Below, piece after piece: positions 17,269 through 27,182 of a stretch of 64,000 nucleotides of DNA. The notes beneath the pieces are model-generated. The model saw only the letters and a list, made by a program, of their open reading frames with translations, was not told where the DNA came from and searched no databases. This stretch comes from Bacillota bacterium (lineage in GTDB: Bacteria; Bacillota; Clostridia; Acetivibrionales; JAEXSP01). Where the stretch lies: assembly GCA_023453795.1 (NCBI GenBank), contig JAEXSP010000015.1, forward strand, positions 138,879 to 202,878, in the 5' to 3' direction. Both the position numbers and the translations under genes were made by a program. Within the stretch, counting starts at the first letter, position 1; each line of letters starts with the position of its first letter.

Positions 17269-17321
17269 CCTTGATAAAATATGCTCCTCTTTCAGATATA
17301 GAGGAGCATATTTTATCAAGG
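17269..17321. terminator. Perfect 22-bp hairpin after the RiPP precursor
   Basis: Arms 17269-17290 and 17300-17321 are perfectly complementary with a 9-nt loop. No T-tract follows, but the arms contain T-rich stretches. It separates the convergent precursor and kinase genes and probably ends or stabilises both transcripts. Confidence 0.6.
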
Positions 17322-17350
17322 AAGCTGTAATAAGACTCCATTTATCTCAA

Positions 17351-19144
17351 TCATTCCTTTGGAAGCAATATATCAACCCTTGTGCCCTTACCGGGAGAGC
17401 TCTCAACCTTAATGCCGTATTCTTCACCGTAAAACACCTTAATCCTCTGATAGACATTTACTAGGCCTATATGGCTTTCAGCCTTATTGTCAATCTCCTT
17501 CAGTGATTCGACAAGCCTGTCCAGCTCATCTTCCTTCATTCCCGAACCATTGTCTGCAACCGAAATACGAAGAAAATCCCCCGTTTCAATAACCGACACG
17601 GAAACAAGACCGGGTACTGATGAGTTCTCAAGTCCATGGACAAGAGCGTTTTCTACGATAGGTTGTATAAGCAGCGGAAGTATTTTCCTCTTTTCAAGGT
17701 TATATGGGCATTCCACGGTATAAGCTATCCTGTCGCCAAACCTGAATCTCTGAATTTCAAGGTATGCCCGTACTGTGTTTATTTCATCAATCAGGTAAAT
17801 CTGTTCATTGCCGAGCTTAAGGTTCTGCCTGATTATTCTCCCAAGCAGCATTACGATTTCGGCTATCTCGGTATTACCTGTACACAGCGCCTTCATTCTG
17901 ACGGATTCCAGGGTATTAAACAGGAAATGAGGATTTATCTTGCTTATAAGCATTTTTAATTCCATTTCCTTTTGGTTGATTACCAGCTGTTTATTTTGAA
18001 GATTGACTCTTAGATTGTCCCTTGACAAATCATTCAGGTTTTTAACCATTCGGTTTAAATTTGAGGAGAGGGAGCCGATTTCGTCATTCCCGCTTATTTT
18101 CGATATGTGATCCAGCTTTCCGGATGCAACTGTCTGCATGTCCATAGTCAGCTTCTTGATCCTTCTGCTTATAATATGTGAGAAAAGTATAATAATCACA
18201 ACCGAAAGAAAAAGGCTAGAAAATGTGATAAGCAGCGAAGTATTCCTGATCTTTCGGGCCGATGAGGTAATATATTTGAGAGGGTAAATGCAGATTACCG
18301 AGAATTTCTCATCGTATTGGGTTGATGAAAGCACATTGAAGGTAATTTTACAAACCCGGTTTTTAAAAGTAACCTTTTCCGAATACTGCGAGCCTTTATG
18401 GAATTTTGCATTTCCTAACACCTGTTCAAGCTTCCTGCCTTCAAAGCTTTTATTTTTTGCGGAAATGATATTTGCGGAATCGTCGCAAAGCAGTATGTCA
18501 AACTTCTCCTGTTCAAGAAATGCTGAAAGGTTATCCATGTTTACGTCAATTACCAGAACACCAAGAGGCTGCCCCATCTGGCTTTTAACAAATCTTATCA
18601 GGCATAATTGCTTACGGTTCCTTTGTTTGATAACTACCTCGTTCGTAATGTAACGCCATAGTATACGTCCCTTTTTATTTAAAGCGGATTTGAACCATTC
18701 CAGTTTCTCAATATCCTGAGTAACCGGAATAAACTCCCAATTATTCAGCAGAGACTTATTAAAGGAATAAAGTCTTATATAGGAAATTTCACTATATAAC
18801 CTTCTGAAGTCGGAAAACTCGCTGTATTTATTATAATCCCTTATTATATCCGCAGTTTTTGTGTATTGGGTGTTTAGAATCTTCTGAAGGTTTTCTTCGT
18901 AATACAGCTTGTTTGATATGTCAATCGGTATTTTAAGCGTATATTCAAGCCTCTTGCACACTCTCTCCGAGCTTTCTTCAATCTCAGCCGATGTACGTGA
19001 AGCCTCAACGGCATAGAGTTTCCCGGATAAAATCAACCCGATTGCAAGCACAGGCAGAAATACAACGAACAGGTAGAAAACCAGAAGTTTGCCTCTCATG
19101 CTTATGCTATTGAATTTAAATAGAAAACTTTTAAACATAATCAT
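17351..19144 (-). CDS. YesM-type sensor histidine kinase (orphan)
   Basis: 597 residues. Transmembrane segments near 20-42 and 300-325 enclose a Cache-like extracellular sensor (~45-295). A HAMP domain (SRRIKKLTMDMQTVASGKLD), a His_kinase domain with the phosphoacceptor in INPHFLFNTLESVR, and an HATPase domain (VENALVHGLE, DNGSGM, GIGL-type loop HIGLVNVYQRI) follow. YesM kinases usually pair with an AraC-type YesN regulator, but none lies next to it. The divergent neighbour is a solute-binding lipoprotein, so ligand sensing through a binding protein is plausible. No strong ribosome site is seen at the chosen ATG. Confidence 0.9.
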   Translation of the reverse strand: MIMFKSFLFKFNSISMRGKLLVFYLFVVFLPVLAIGLILSGKLYAVEASRTSAEIEESSERVCKRLEYTLKIPIDISNKLYYEENLQKILNTQYTKTADIIRDYNKYSEFSDFRRLYSEISYIRLYSFNKSLLNNWEFIPVTQDIEKLEWFKSALNKKGRILWRYITNEVVIKQRNRKQLCLIRFVKSQMGQPLGVLVIDVNMDNLSAFLEQEKFDILLCDDSANIISAKNKSFEGRKLEQVLGNAKFHKGSQYSEKVTFKNRVCKITFNVLSSTQYDEKFSVICIYPLKYITSSARKIRNTSLLITFSSLFLSVVIIILFSHIISRRIKKLTMDMQTVASGKLDHISKISGNDEIGSLSSNLNRMVKNLNDLSRDNLRVNLQNKQLVINQKEMELKMLISKINPHFLFNTLESVRMKALCTGNTEIAEIVMLLGRIIRQNLKLGNEQIYLIDEINTVRAYLEIQRFRFGDRIAYTVECPYNLEKRKILPLLIQPIVENALVHGLENSSVPGLVSVSVIETGDFLRISVADNGSGMKEDELDRLVESLKEIDNKAESHIGLVNVYQRIKVFYGEEYGIKVESSPGKGTRVDILLPKE

Positions 19145-19263
19145 ATTGAAAACATTTTATAACGAAACGCAAGCAGATTCAATAATATTGTAATTTATGC
19201 AACTATATACAGGTTTATTTTTCGGCCTACACATTGTAAAATAATATAACGGGAGGCAAATTT

Positions 19264-20934
19264 ATGAAGAATGCTTTGTGTTTTACTATCTGTATACTGC
19301 TTCTGCTTTCGTCCGTCTCAGGCTGCGGAAAAAACAATACCGGCCAAAGACGACAAACTACAGATACAGCCTCAGACAGTCCTATTACTTTTTCCTTTTT
19401 TGATATAGACCAGAATCAAAACTATGAAAACATGCAAAGCGTGGTAGGCAGGAGAATAACCAAGCTGACCGGGGTGACGTTAAAATATGAGTTTCCTGTC
19501 GGGGATGCGGCTCAGAAGATATCATTAATGGCAGCAAGCGGGGATTATCCGGATCTGATTTTTGCCGGGCAGAACGTCGGTACCCTTGTATCCGCGGGAG
19601 CACTACTCGATCTGACTGACCTTATTGAACAGTATGGGCCGAATATAAAGAAAATGTACGGCAAATACCTGATCCGGAACAGATACTCAAAGGAGGACAA
19701 GTCCATATACTTTTTGGGGAGCGATCCCGTCAATGAGGAGAAGATGTTTCCAATGACAGGGTTCGAGCTTCAGCACGCAGTTGTAAAAGAACTTGGGTTT
19801 CCTAAAATGCGAACCATTTATGACCTTGAAAATGCAGTCAGAAATTATGTTAGAAAGCACCCGACAATTGACGGGCAGAAGACCATAGGAATGTCTCTTG
19901 TTCCTGAAGACTGGCGTTTCTCTGTTTCTATCACAGATCCTTCAAATCTGGCAACCGGGCACCCTGATGACGGCGAATTCTGTATCGACCCCAAAACCTA
20001 TGAAGCTAAGCTGCATTACTTCAAGGAAGGAAACAAGGCTTATTTCAAATGGCTAAATAAAATGTACAATGAAGGCTTGCTCGATCCCGAAAGCTTTGTA
20101 CAGAAATATGATCAGTACCAGGCAAAAATCGCTTCCGGGAGAGTGCTTGCACTTTCTGACCAGTATTGGTCGTTCGAGCTTCCCGAAAAAGCCCTCAGAG
20201 ATTTGGGGAAACCCGAAAGAACATATGGAATGTACCCTCTGACAATAAGCGAAAACACTAAGCATGCTGATTTTCAGAAATCCGGTTTCAGCGGCGGTAT
20301 CGGAATATCCATAAGCAAGGACTGCAAAGACCCTGTAAGAGCGATTAAATTTCTGGACTGGATGTGCACCGATGAGGCTCAGGTGCTGATTAATTGGGGA
20401 ATAGAAGGAATTCACTACAAGGTGAAAAACGGGAAAAGAATTATCCCTCACAGTGAATGGAGGAAGAGGAACACGGATCCGAACTATTTCAAAAATACAG
20501 GAATAGATGTATACGTCTATCCGTTTCCAAGGCATGGCGATGGTGCTTTAGACCCGACAGGAAACACATATACCACCATAACCGAAAACACCCTGACTGA
20601 AAAATATTCGGACATCGAAAAAGAAGTTTTAAAGCACTACGGCGCCAAGACATGGAAGGATCTATATCCCAAGGCATCAGAGTTCATGGAAAAACCATGG
20701 GGGGCTGCATGGCAGATAAATGTGCCTCAGTATTCAGAGCTGAATCTTATAAATCAGAAGCTGAGAGATATTATACGGTCAAAAATACCGGTAATAGTTA
20801 CAAGCCCAGCCTACAATTTCGAATCCGAATATAGCAGCTTTCTGAAACAGTTGGAGGATGCGGATGTACATAAAGCAGAAAAAGAGTTCACAAAGCTTGT
20901 AAAGGAAAGGGTAAGCCTCTGGAAGGATAAATAA
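19264..20934 (+). CDS. Extracellular solute-binding lipoprotein (orphan, LplA-like)
   Basis: 556 residues, GGGAGG ribosome site. A lipoprotein signal with the lipobox SVSGC (Cys21) is followed by a family-1 type solute-binding fold (DLTDLIEQYGPNIKKMYGKY, then KFLDWMCTDEAQVLINWG). This class binds oligosaccharides or peptides for ABC uptake. No permease genes are adjacent. It is divergent from the YesM kinase with ~120 nt between, an arrangement reminiscent of three-component sugar-sensing systems in cellulolytic clostridia in which a binding protein feeds a kinase. Confidence 0.88.
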   Translation: MKNALCFTICILLLLSSVSGCGKNNTGQRRQTTDTASDSPITFSFFDIDQNQNYENMQSVVGRRITKLTGVTLKYEFPVGDAAQKISLMAASGDYPDLIFAGQNVGTLVSAGALLDLTDLIEQYGPNIKKMYGKYLIRNRYSKEDKSIYFLGSDPVNEEKMFPMTGFELQHAVVKELGFPKMRTIYDLENAVRNYVRKHPTIDGQKTIGMSLVPEDWRFSVSITDPSNLATGHPDDGEFCIDPKTYEAKLHYFKEGNKAYFKWLNKMYNEGLLDPESFVQKYDQYQAKIASGRVLALSDQYWSFELPEKALRDLGKPERTYGMYPLTISENTKHADFQKSGFSGGIGISISKDCKDPVRAIKFLDWMCTDEAQVLINWGIEGIHYKVKNGKRIIPHSEWRKRNTDPNYFKNTGIDVYVYPFPRHGDGALDPTGNTYTTITENTLTEKYSDIEKEVLKHYGAKTWKDLYPKASEFMEKPWGAAWQINVPQYSELNLINQKLRDIIRSKIPVIVTSPAYNFESEYSSFLKQLEDADVHKAEKEFTKLVKERVSLWKDK

Positions 20935-21105
20935 TACCCTTTATGGGGCGCCTATATATTCGGACTGTATTTAATAGTTTATCCCATGGGAAAAACCAAA
21001 TATACAGCCAGGCTATTAAATTACCTCCTGTAAAGCATAGTGCCTTTCCGGAGTAATTGCCAGACACTTAATGTTTACAGTTAATCGTCTTTCCCAGATA
21101 TAAAT

Positions 21106-21146
21106 AAACCGGTCGGCTTGCCGAATTCTCGCAAGTTGACCGGTTT
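21106..21146. terminator. Bidirectional terminator between SBP and GH9 genes
   Basis: Sixteen-pair stem 21106-21121 with 21131-21146, including two G-U pairs. T-rich flanks on both strands. It separates convergent genes. Confidence 0.75.
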
Positions 21147-21210
21147 CTATGTGCTATCTACATTTTATTCCCATATATAAATATACTATATCCCTTAAAG
21201 CGTTTCTCTA

Positions 21211-23529
21211 TTATTTTGGCCGTGTCAGCAGATATATTTTCAGTGCGGCGAAATCCAAGGCATCTACAAAACCATCTGAATTATAGTCCGCAGCTTTCAA
21301 GGCATCTCCCGTGAGAAGCTGTGCTTTGACAAGATGCATTTTAAGGCAGGCGAAATCCAATGCGTCTACCACTTTATCATTATTTACATCACCCAATATA
21401 ATTTTGGTCGGTGTAGTTCCATCAGGTTCAATACCGCCTACAAGAACACCGGAATCATAAACACAGATATGATCCGTTTTCACCGGAGTCCCCTTCCAGC
21501 TGTCCTCAACAATACTAAGTCCCTGATGACTCCAGTCATCTGTTGGATCCCAGTAATTCTGCCAAGCATAGGTGCCGAGAGCAAACTGGTATTTTTTGTT
21601 GGAATCGGCTATTGCGTAGCCAGGCCAGGTTACTTCGACATAGTAAATATTATCAGAATTTTTGTACTTTTGAATACCTGAAAGTGAAGCCTTATAGTTT
21701 GTTTCTACCGCCGCCTGGTCATACAGCTGCCTTAGTTCCATTTTGTTCGGGTCAAGAGATGTCATTCCTGTAGCATCAAAAAAGTATCTGACGGAAATGT
21801 TCTTTGATGGTACGGTAACAGAATCAGAACGCACATACAAAGTAACTTCCGTAGCTTTCGGCCCATCGGACTGCTTAATATCCACACCGAAGCCTTCCAC
21901 CCAATAGGTAGGAGTGCCTGTTGGATCCTGGCTTGGTGGTGGAGGGAAATTCGGAGTAATTTGCATTGAAGCATCACCGAAATAACGGTAAAGGCCGGCA
22001 CATGCTCCGACGAATGCAGCATTATAATCTATTGCAACCTCATTATAAACATAATCCGCTGTGGTATCGTTGTGCTGGTCTTTTGAGTCAGGACCGCCTA
22101 CCAATGCACCGTAAAGTACATATTTCTGAGGTTTTGTTTCTTCACATCTCGATAAGCCCGATGCTGCTCTATGATGCGGATATTTTACCGATATGTCACT
22201 GTACCCGACGATATAACAACGGTTTAACGGATTATTGCCCATCAGATAATTCATTTGCGATTTTGCCCACTCACCGTATTTTGATGCTTTATCCCCATGG
22301 TGTTTGTCATAAACAAGGGCTAAAAGCTGAGTTGCTGTATTATACCTGGCTGAACCCCATTGGCTGAGGAATGAATAACCTGCAGGTGTTAAAGTCGGAG
22401 TTCTGCCTGTCATCCAATTATCTACGGTTTTGGCTATCTGGCTCCAGAAGTCAATTTCCTCGTAAGGACTCTTGCCTGTAGCTTCTCTATACCTGTTTTC
22501 ATATACTTGTCCGTCTTTATCGTTCATATCGTTTATTTCTGCCAAAACACACATTGTACCTGCCCACACATCATTCCAGCAGTGAGTCCAGCATGAAGGC
22601 GCATAATAATCCAGATTCTTGAATACCACATCCAGGTAATGATCGTCTGCTGTTGCCAGATAAAGCCATGCTGCAGCCCAGCAGTAGTCATCCTGCCATT
22701 TTAAGGATGTGTAATAACCCCCGGGGCCATCTGCGTTGCATGATTTAGTAGGGCACCTTTCGGCAAACTCAAATAAGGCTTTTGCATATTTAAGGCATTT
22801 CGCCGCATAGTTCGGATCCTCAGCCTTAAAATTCATATAGTTTACTGCCAGAGAAGCTGCTGCTGCGGATACACAGTCGGTAGAGGGCAGTGCATCAGTT
22901 GCAAACCACCCTCTTCTGAACATATCATCCATTTCAGGTGCCTGCCAGGTCCGATGGTCAACATCACCATCCCCTACCTGATAGCAGAATGCGATCGCCT
23001 TGCCTGACTTATCCAGGAAGGTACACCTCATAAAATAGTCGTTGAAATACCTTAAAATTGTCTTGGTATGCTTGTCCTGCTGCGTAGCTTCATATTGTTC
23101 TCTGAATTCATAGAACCCCCACCCTACAGTGGAGCCTGCATAGGCCTCAGGCATACCGAATTTTACATGATCACCGGCATCGTGAAAGCCGCCCGAAACA
23201 TCTACTGTTCCGTCTCCGTCCGGATCAAGTGTACTCTTGTTGGCTTCGATAAAGCTTGCGGACATATTAGTATTTTTGTCATCAAGAGGAAGCTTCGCAT
23301 CATAAGTATGGCAATTGTGCCTCCACTGGTACAAGGTATTTCCGTCAACACCGGTGCCGCACATGTTCGCATCGTAAAAATACTGGGAATACTGCAATGC
23401 TTTTGCATAATTATATTCCAGATCCGCAGCGTTAACGGTCAACGTGCCGGCAGAGCCAAGCGTACTGAAAGTCAAAATACCTGTCATCAAAGTTCCGATT
23501 ATCTTCGAAAAAACTTTTCTCTTTTTCAT
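21211..23529 (-). CDS. Cellulosomal endoglucanase: GH9 - CBM3c - dockerin
   Basis: 772 residues. Signal peptide to about residue 35. GH9 catalytic domain ~37-515: HDAGDHVKF with the base Asp pair at 117/120, the PHHRAASG histidine motif, and the acid in DYVYNEVAIDYNA at Glu497. A family 3c-type CBM follows (~530-690: WVEGFGVDIKQSDGPKATEV, then YFFDATGM). A C-terminal duplicated dockerin (~711-772) reads GDVNNDKVVDALDFACLKMH and DYNSDGFVDALDFAALKIYL. The layout matches processive endoglucanases such as C. cellulolyticum Cel9G. Ribosome site AAGGAAGG. Single gene, probably part of the SigI or catabolite-controlled cellulosome set. Confidence 0.95.
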   Translation of the reverse strand: MKKRKVFSKIIGTLMTGILTFSTLGSAGTLTVNAADLEYNYAKALQYSQYFYDANMCGTGVDGNTLYQWRHNCHTYDAKLPLDDKNTNMSASFIEANKSTLDPDGDGTVDVSGGFHDAGDHVKFGMPEAYAGSTVGWGFYEFREQYEATQQDKHTKTILRYFNDYFMRCTFLDKSGKAIAFCYQVGDGDVDHRTWQAPEMDDMFRRGWFATDALPSTDCVSAAAASLAVNYMNFKAEDPNYAAKCLKYAKALFEFAERCPTKSCNADGPGGYYTSLKWQDDYCWAAAWLYLATADDHYLDVVFKNLDYYAPSCWTHCWNDVWAGTMCVLAEINDMNDKDGQVYENRYREATGKSPYEEIDFWSQIAKTVDNWMTGRTPTLTPAGYSFLSQWGSARYNTATQLLALVYDKHHGDKASKYGEWAKSQMNYLMGNNPLNRCYIVGYSDISVKYPHHRAASGLSRCEETKPQKYVLYGALVGGPDSKDQHNDTTADYVYNEVAIDYNAAFVGACAGLYRYFGDASMQITPNFPPPPSQDPTGTPTYWVEGFGVDIKQSDGPKATEVTLYVRSDSVTVPSKNISVRYFFDATGMTSLDPNKMELRQLYDQAAVETNYKASLSGIQKYKNSDNIYYVEVTWPGYAIADSNKKYQFALGTYAWQNYWDPTDDWSHQGLSIVEDSWKGTPVKTDHICVYDSGVLVGGIEPDGTTPTKIILGDVNNDKVVDALDFACLKMHLVKAQLLTGDALKAADYNSDGFVDALDFAALKIYLLTRPK

Positions 23530-23798
23530 CCTTAAACCTTCCTTCCCAATATATTATTGTTGGAATGAAATAATTGTCCAGTTTAAGTAATTCGAATAAA
23601 TATATTGTTTTGAGTGGGTCTGGGGGTATGGCACAACACATAATAATGCATACCCCAGAGGGGGCATATAATTGGCACAGGCCTTTGTATGATTGTATTC
23701 GGCACTTTCCAAAGCTGTAGGAATTTATTGAAAATAAGACACATGAGTTATATAATAAACTAAATATGAATCAATGTTATAATAGAGGAAATTTACAT

Positions 23799-25454
23799 AT
23801 GGTAAAAGTAAGCCGTAAGTCGCTAGGTATATATATAGTTCTGATTACATGCGCCTTAGTATTTTTAAACATTAGTGTTTTTGCCCTGCAGGATATAATA
23901 ATAACCAATCCCGGCGGCAACGGATACTTTTTACAGTCATCGGAATCTTACCCTTCTGCTATCATACGAGCCACTGTTTCCGGGAACCCAACTTCAGTAC
24001 AAGCCTATTATGTCAGCAGAACCTCTAATTCGGATAATACCTTAAAAGAATCCCTAATTGGCACATTGACAAGAGAAGGCTCGACCAATTGCTATTCCGG
24101 CACATTTACATTCCAATCCTGGTTTTTCCCCCATATGCAATTTCCGAATCGTTCAGTATTTGCTGCTGATACACCTCATATAAAAATATATGCAACCGAC
24201 TCAGCAGGAACCGATTCTCAAATTATTAATGCGGTAATATGTAAAGGCACCATGGAAACTTATAAAAAAATGGATGATACATTTTTCTACACTAATGAAA
24301 CTTCGAATTCGTTCATGGGTGCCGGAACCGGACACCCCACACATGACAGCGTCAATCCTGCATGGACTTACAATTGTTTGTCATTTGCATTACAGAAGAC
24401 ATGCAGCGGCTGGCTGTGGCCTTGGTCAGGGAACCCGTCTAATGAACAATTAAAAACTACCATGTCGGAATATGGATATACCATCTGCAGCCGGACTCCG
24501 ATACCCGGTGCTGCAGTAATATACTATTCCGGGGGCCATTTTGCAAGAGTAATCGAGTGGGATGCCGACGAAATGCCTAAAACAATAATCTCAAAATGGG
24601 GTGGAATGGAACTGATAAAAAGCAACAGCACCAATCCATTTACTTCATCCAGATATAAGTCTGCATATTATTATTTCAAACCGGCGGCAAGCCCCGGTGG
24701 ACTGCCTGAAAGTGCCGAATATAATGAAGACACAGGTAATTACTATGATATGGGTATAGTAGACTGGGACTCTGTAAATAAGCAATACAAAATCAAGGAG
24801 GCTTCCATATTAAAAAGGAATGCTCTGTTTACAAAAAAAATGACTAAGGAAGAATGGGTTGATTTGCATAAAGATAGCACAAATCCAGTCGATAAAGCAT
24901 TAATAAAATATTATGAAGCATATAAAAACTATTCGAATAAGCATCCTGAAATTTTAAACAGCTCAAAATGGGAAGTCGGAGAGGATGGTCCTCTAAAAAT
25001 AATTACCGATTTAGGGATAGAAAAATTACCTCAGTTGATCGGATATGTCCAAAAAGATAATCCGTTCACTGTACCTGTCATGATAGCCATTGAAAAAATA
25101 GCTAAGACGAGAATAGGTGATATAGACCCAAGCGACAGCGGTGTAATCAGCTGGAAAAGAAGTTGGAATACCGTGGTTGCAAACTCTGAATCCAGATTTT
25201 ATGCTGTTGTAAAAAACCTAAAGGGAAACAAAGCAGCTGACCAGAGTAAAATAACCAGCAGCTTCCAAGGTTTAGGTATATTCGCTCTTCCCTTTGTTTA
25301 TAATGAAGTAGTCAATAAATCAAATACTGCTTTAGCGAAATATGCCGATTATTATTTACCCAAAGGTCATTTAAAAGCAATAAAGCTTCAGCAGGAGCTT
25401 GCTGGCTATAAAGCCGATATATCGGTAATTAAGGGTCTATTGAATAAAAAGTAA
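23799..25454 (+). CDS. Secreted protein with a papain-fold-like (DUF7689-type) domain
   Basis: 551 residues from the ATG at 23799 (GAGG upstream). The upstream ATG at 23766 lacks a ribosome site. The signal peptide is SLGIYIVLITCALVFLN followed by a likely cut after VFA. Residues ~30-140 look like an Ig-like domain. The central region has a Cys in YNCLSFALQ, then WLWPW, a His in GGHFARVIEW and SKWGG, a pattern seen in DUF7689/NlpC-P60-like proteins. An amidase or peptidase role is possible but unproven. The C-terminal ~250 residues are helical and unrecognised. Confidence 0.6.
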   Translation: MVKVSRKSLGIYIVLITCALVFLNISVFALQDIIITNPGGNGYFLQSSESYPSAIIRATVSGNPTSVQAYYVSRTSNSDNTLKESLIGTLTREGSTNCYSGTFTFQSWFFPHMQFPNRSVFAADTPHIKIYATDSAGTDSQIINAVICKGTMETYKKMDDTFFYTNETSNSFMGAGTGHPTHDSVNPAWTYNCLSFALQKTCSGWLWPWSGNPSNEQLKTTMSEYGYTICSRTPIPGAAVIYYSGGHFARVIEWDADEMPKTIISKWGGMELIKSNSTNPFTSSRYKSAYYYFKPAASPGGLPESAEYNEDTGNYYDMGIVDWDSVNKQYKIKEASILKRNALFTKKMTKEEWVDLHKDSTNPVDKALIKYYEAYKNYSNKHPEILNSSKWEVGEDGPLKIITDLGIEKLPQLIGYVQKDNPFTVPVMIAIEKIAKTRIGDIDPSDSGVISWKRSWNTVVANSESRFYAVVKNLKGNKAADQSKITSSFQGLGIFALPFVYNEVVNKSNTALAKYADYYLPKGHLKAIKLQQELAGYKADISVIKGLLNKK

Positions 25455-25571
25455 GGGTCTATTTGACTCTTTTTTTTCGAGCAGTTCTCGGCATGGATAT
25501 GTCATCAAGCAACTGTAAATAATTATTAACTGTCCTAATCAACAATCAACTAAATTACGTCCATTTCTAGA

Positions 25572-26150
25572 TCAGGATTGGCCTGTGTTTAACTGCTTCA
25601 TAACATTTATTTTATAGAATCTGTGCTTGCTAATTATGTAATATATTAACCATCCAATCAATCCCCCTAATGTATTAAGTAGAATATCATCAACATCTGC
25701 AACTTTATTTGGTACTCGAGTGATTACATTAATTAGTAATTGGACTATTTCAATGCCAATGCTTGTAATTAGTGTGTAGATAAGAGCTTTACTTAATCTC
25801 AAATTCCCTTTTTTAAAAATCGAAATAAAAAATGGTAATGGCAATAGAAGTAGAATATTACCTATTATCTGCATTTTCCATGTATGTGCGGAAACAACAT
25901 CAAGAATTGTTTTGAAGGGGATAAGCTGATAATACCTATAGTCATACTGACTTAAGTCTTCTTTAAAAAATTGTATTGGCAACATTGTTTCTTTAAAAAC
26001 ACAGATTAAATAAGCAATAAAGAAAAATGAAATGCAAACCTGAAAAAATGAATAACCTTTCTTTCTTATATGTAAAAAATAAAATAATAGTATAATGATA
26101 ATGTATAATATAAGGAATGCTACTGGCTTTGGATCAAACATAAAACCCAT
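25572..26150 (-). CDS. VanZ-like membrane protein
   Basis: 192 residues with about five hydrophobic segments. The family motif is seen as IGIEIVQLL and KVADVDDILLNTLGGLIGW near the C-terminus. VanZ relatives give low-level teicoplanin resistance in some hosts, but most are of unknown function, and resistance should not be inferred here. A second, longer VanZ-like gene lies at 41778-42632. Confidence 0.85.
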   Translation of the reverse strand: MGFMFDPKPVAFLILYIIIILLFYFLHIRKKGYSFFQVCISFFFIAYLICVFKETMLPIQFFKEDLSQYDYRYYQLIPFKTILDVVSAHTWKMQIIGNILLLLPLPFFISIFKKGNLRLSKALIYTLITSIGIEIVQLLINVITRVPNKVADVDDILLNTLGGLIGWLIYYIISKHRFYKINVMKQLNTGQS

Positions 26151-26192
26151 TTTTTAGCCCTTTCTTTAAAAATTTTATAAGATAAGGAAAAC

Positions 26193-26987
26193 CTACCCAA
26201 TCCTCTTGTTACCTTTCAGCTTGTAGTACATTACTGCATAAATGGAGCTTGCAAACGGAGTTATAAAAACCCGAATCATTTGATTCAACGAAGAAATAAG
26301 ATATTTGTTAACTTCTGTAATTGCCTTATAGTCATTAAAAACGTACATGTACAAATAGTATGGAGCCGAGGAAACTACAATGACAAGAAATATAAGAAAC
26401 ACTACTCCCCAGAAATCACCCTCAACAAGCTTTTTACTTACAGAAAATGGATGCTTCTTACCTTTCTCAAAGATCACCATAAAGGGTGCAAATCCATAAT
26501 TTGTACCAATATATACGGAAGGTATCGCAAAGATGCCAATCACCAACCACTTTATAAGCAAATCTTTAATAAGAAAAAAGGAACAGATACCGCCGGCAAT
26601 TGGTATAAGCAGAATTAAACACAATTCAATGCATACCCCTATGTACCTCCAAAACTTCTCCCTAGCTATGCTTAGTGCGCTTCTTATGTCTATGTTTCTC
26701 TCTCTATACCTTTCCATAGCGCAGACATACGTGGCTATTGAGAGTTTAATACTAAAGTATAGAAACGGAAATACGGCGACAAATAACAATAGCTTATATA
26801 AAGCAACCGCAGGAGTGTCCTTAAAAAGGTATTGAGCAACATCAAGTGTATCATTTGCAAAGTTAAGAAGGAATGCAAAGAAGGATATTTTGATAAAAAG
26901 TTTATAATTGTCCTTATATAGCTTTACAGCTTCGCTAATAACGCCAAATACACTCAATTTAGGTACTACAAATTTTTTCTCTTGCAT
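26193..26987 (-). CDS. Polytopic membrane protein (YciC/GDPD membrane-domain-like)
   Basis: 264 residues, AAAGGGG ribosome site. About six hydrophobic segments. The N-terminal helix (FGVISEAVKLYKDNYKLFIK) and the conserved middle (GTNYGFAPFMVIFEKGKKHP, then FSVSKKLVEGDFW) resemble the membrane domain found in glycerophosphodiester phosphodiesterases and YciC-type proteins. There is no catalytic domain. It precedes the VanZ-like gene on the same strand (42 nt gap). Confidence 0.65.
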   Translation of the reverse strand: MQEKKFVVPKLSVFGVISEAVKLYKDNYKLFIKISFFAFLLNFANDTLDVAQYLFKDTPAVALYKLLLFVAVFPFLYFSIKLSIATYVCAMERYRERNIDIRSALSIAREKFWRYIGVCIELCLILLIPIAGGICSFFLIKDLLIKWLVIGIFAIPSVYIGTNYGFAPFMVIFEKGKKHPFSVSKKLVEGDFWGVVFLIFLVIVVSSAPYYLYMYVFNDYKAITEVNKYLISSLNQMIRVFITPFASSIYAVMYYKLKGNKRIG

Positions 26988-27182
26988 ATGAGTTCCCCTT
27001 TATTTATTACCTAGGATAATTTTATAAGAAACGAAAAGTAATTTAAAAGTCGTCACAATTAATGTGGCGACTTTGTAAATTTTTCATCTTTTCTATCCTT
27101 ACTATACCACAAAATGTGAAAAATTTCAAGTCTTGTACTGCCGGCGGCGTAATGGTATTTAATATTAGAGGTGATATTTATT

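Noticed and set aside
16854..17319. Several antisense and frame-shifted ORFs over the Cys-repeat core
   Set aside because: The GC-rich repeat opens all frames. Only the 16654-17262 frame has a ribosome site, a leader and an upstream operon.
25572..26150. VanZ-like gene as a glycopeptide-resistance determinant
   Set aside because: No vanA/B/H/X genes nearby. VanZ-like proteins are widespread with other or unknown roles.
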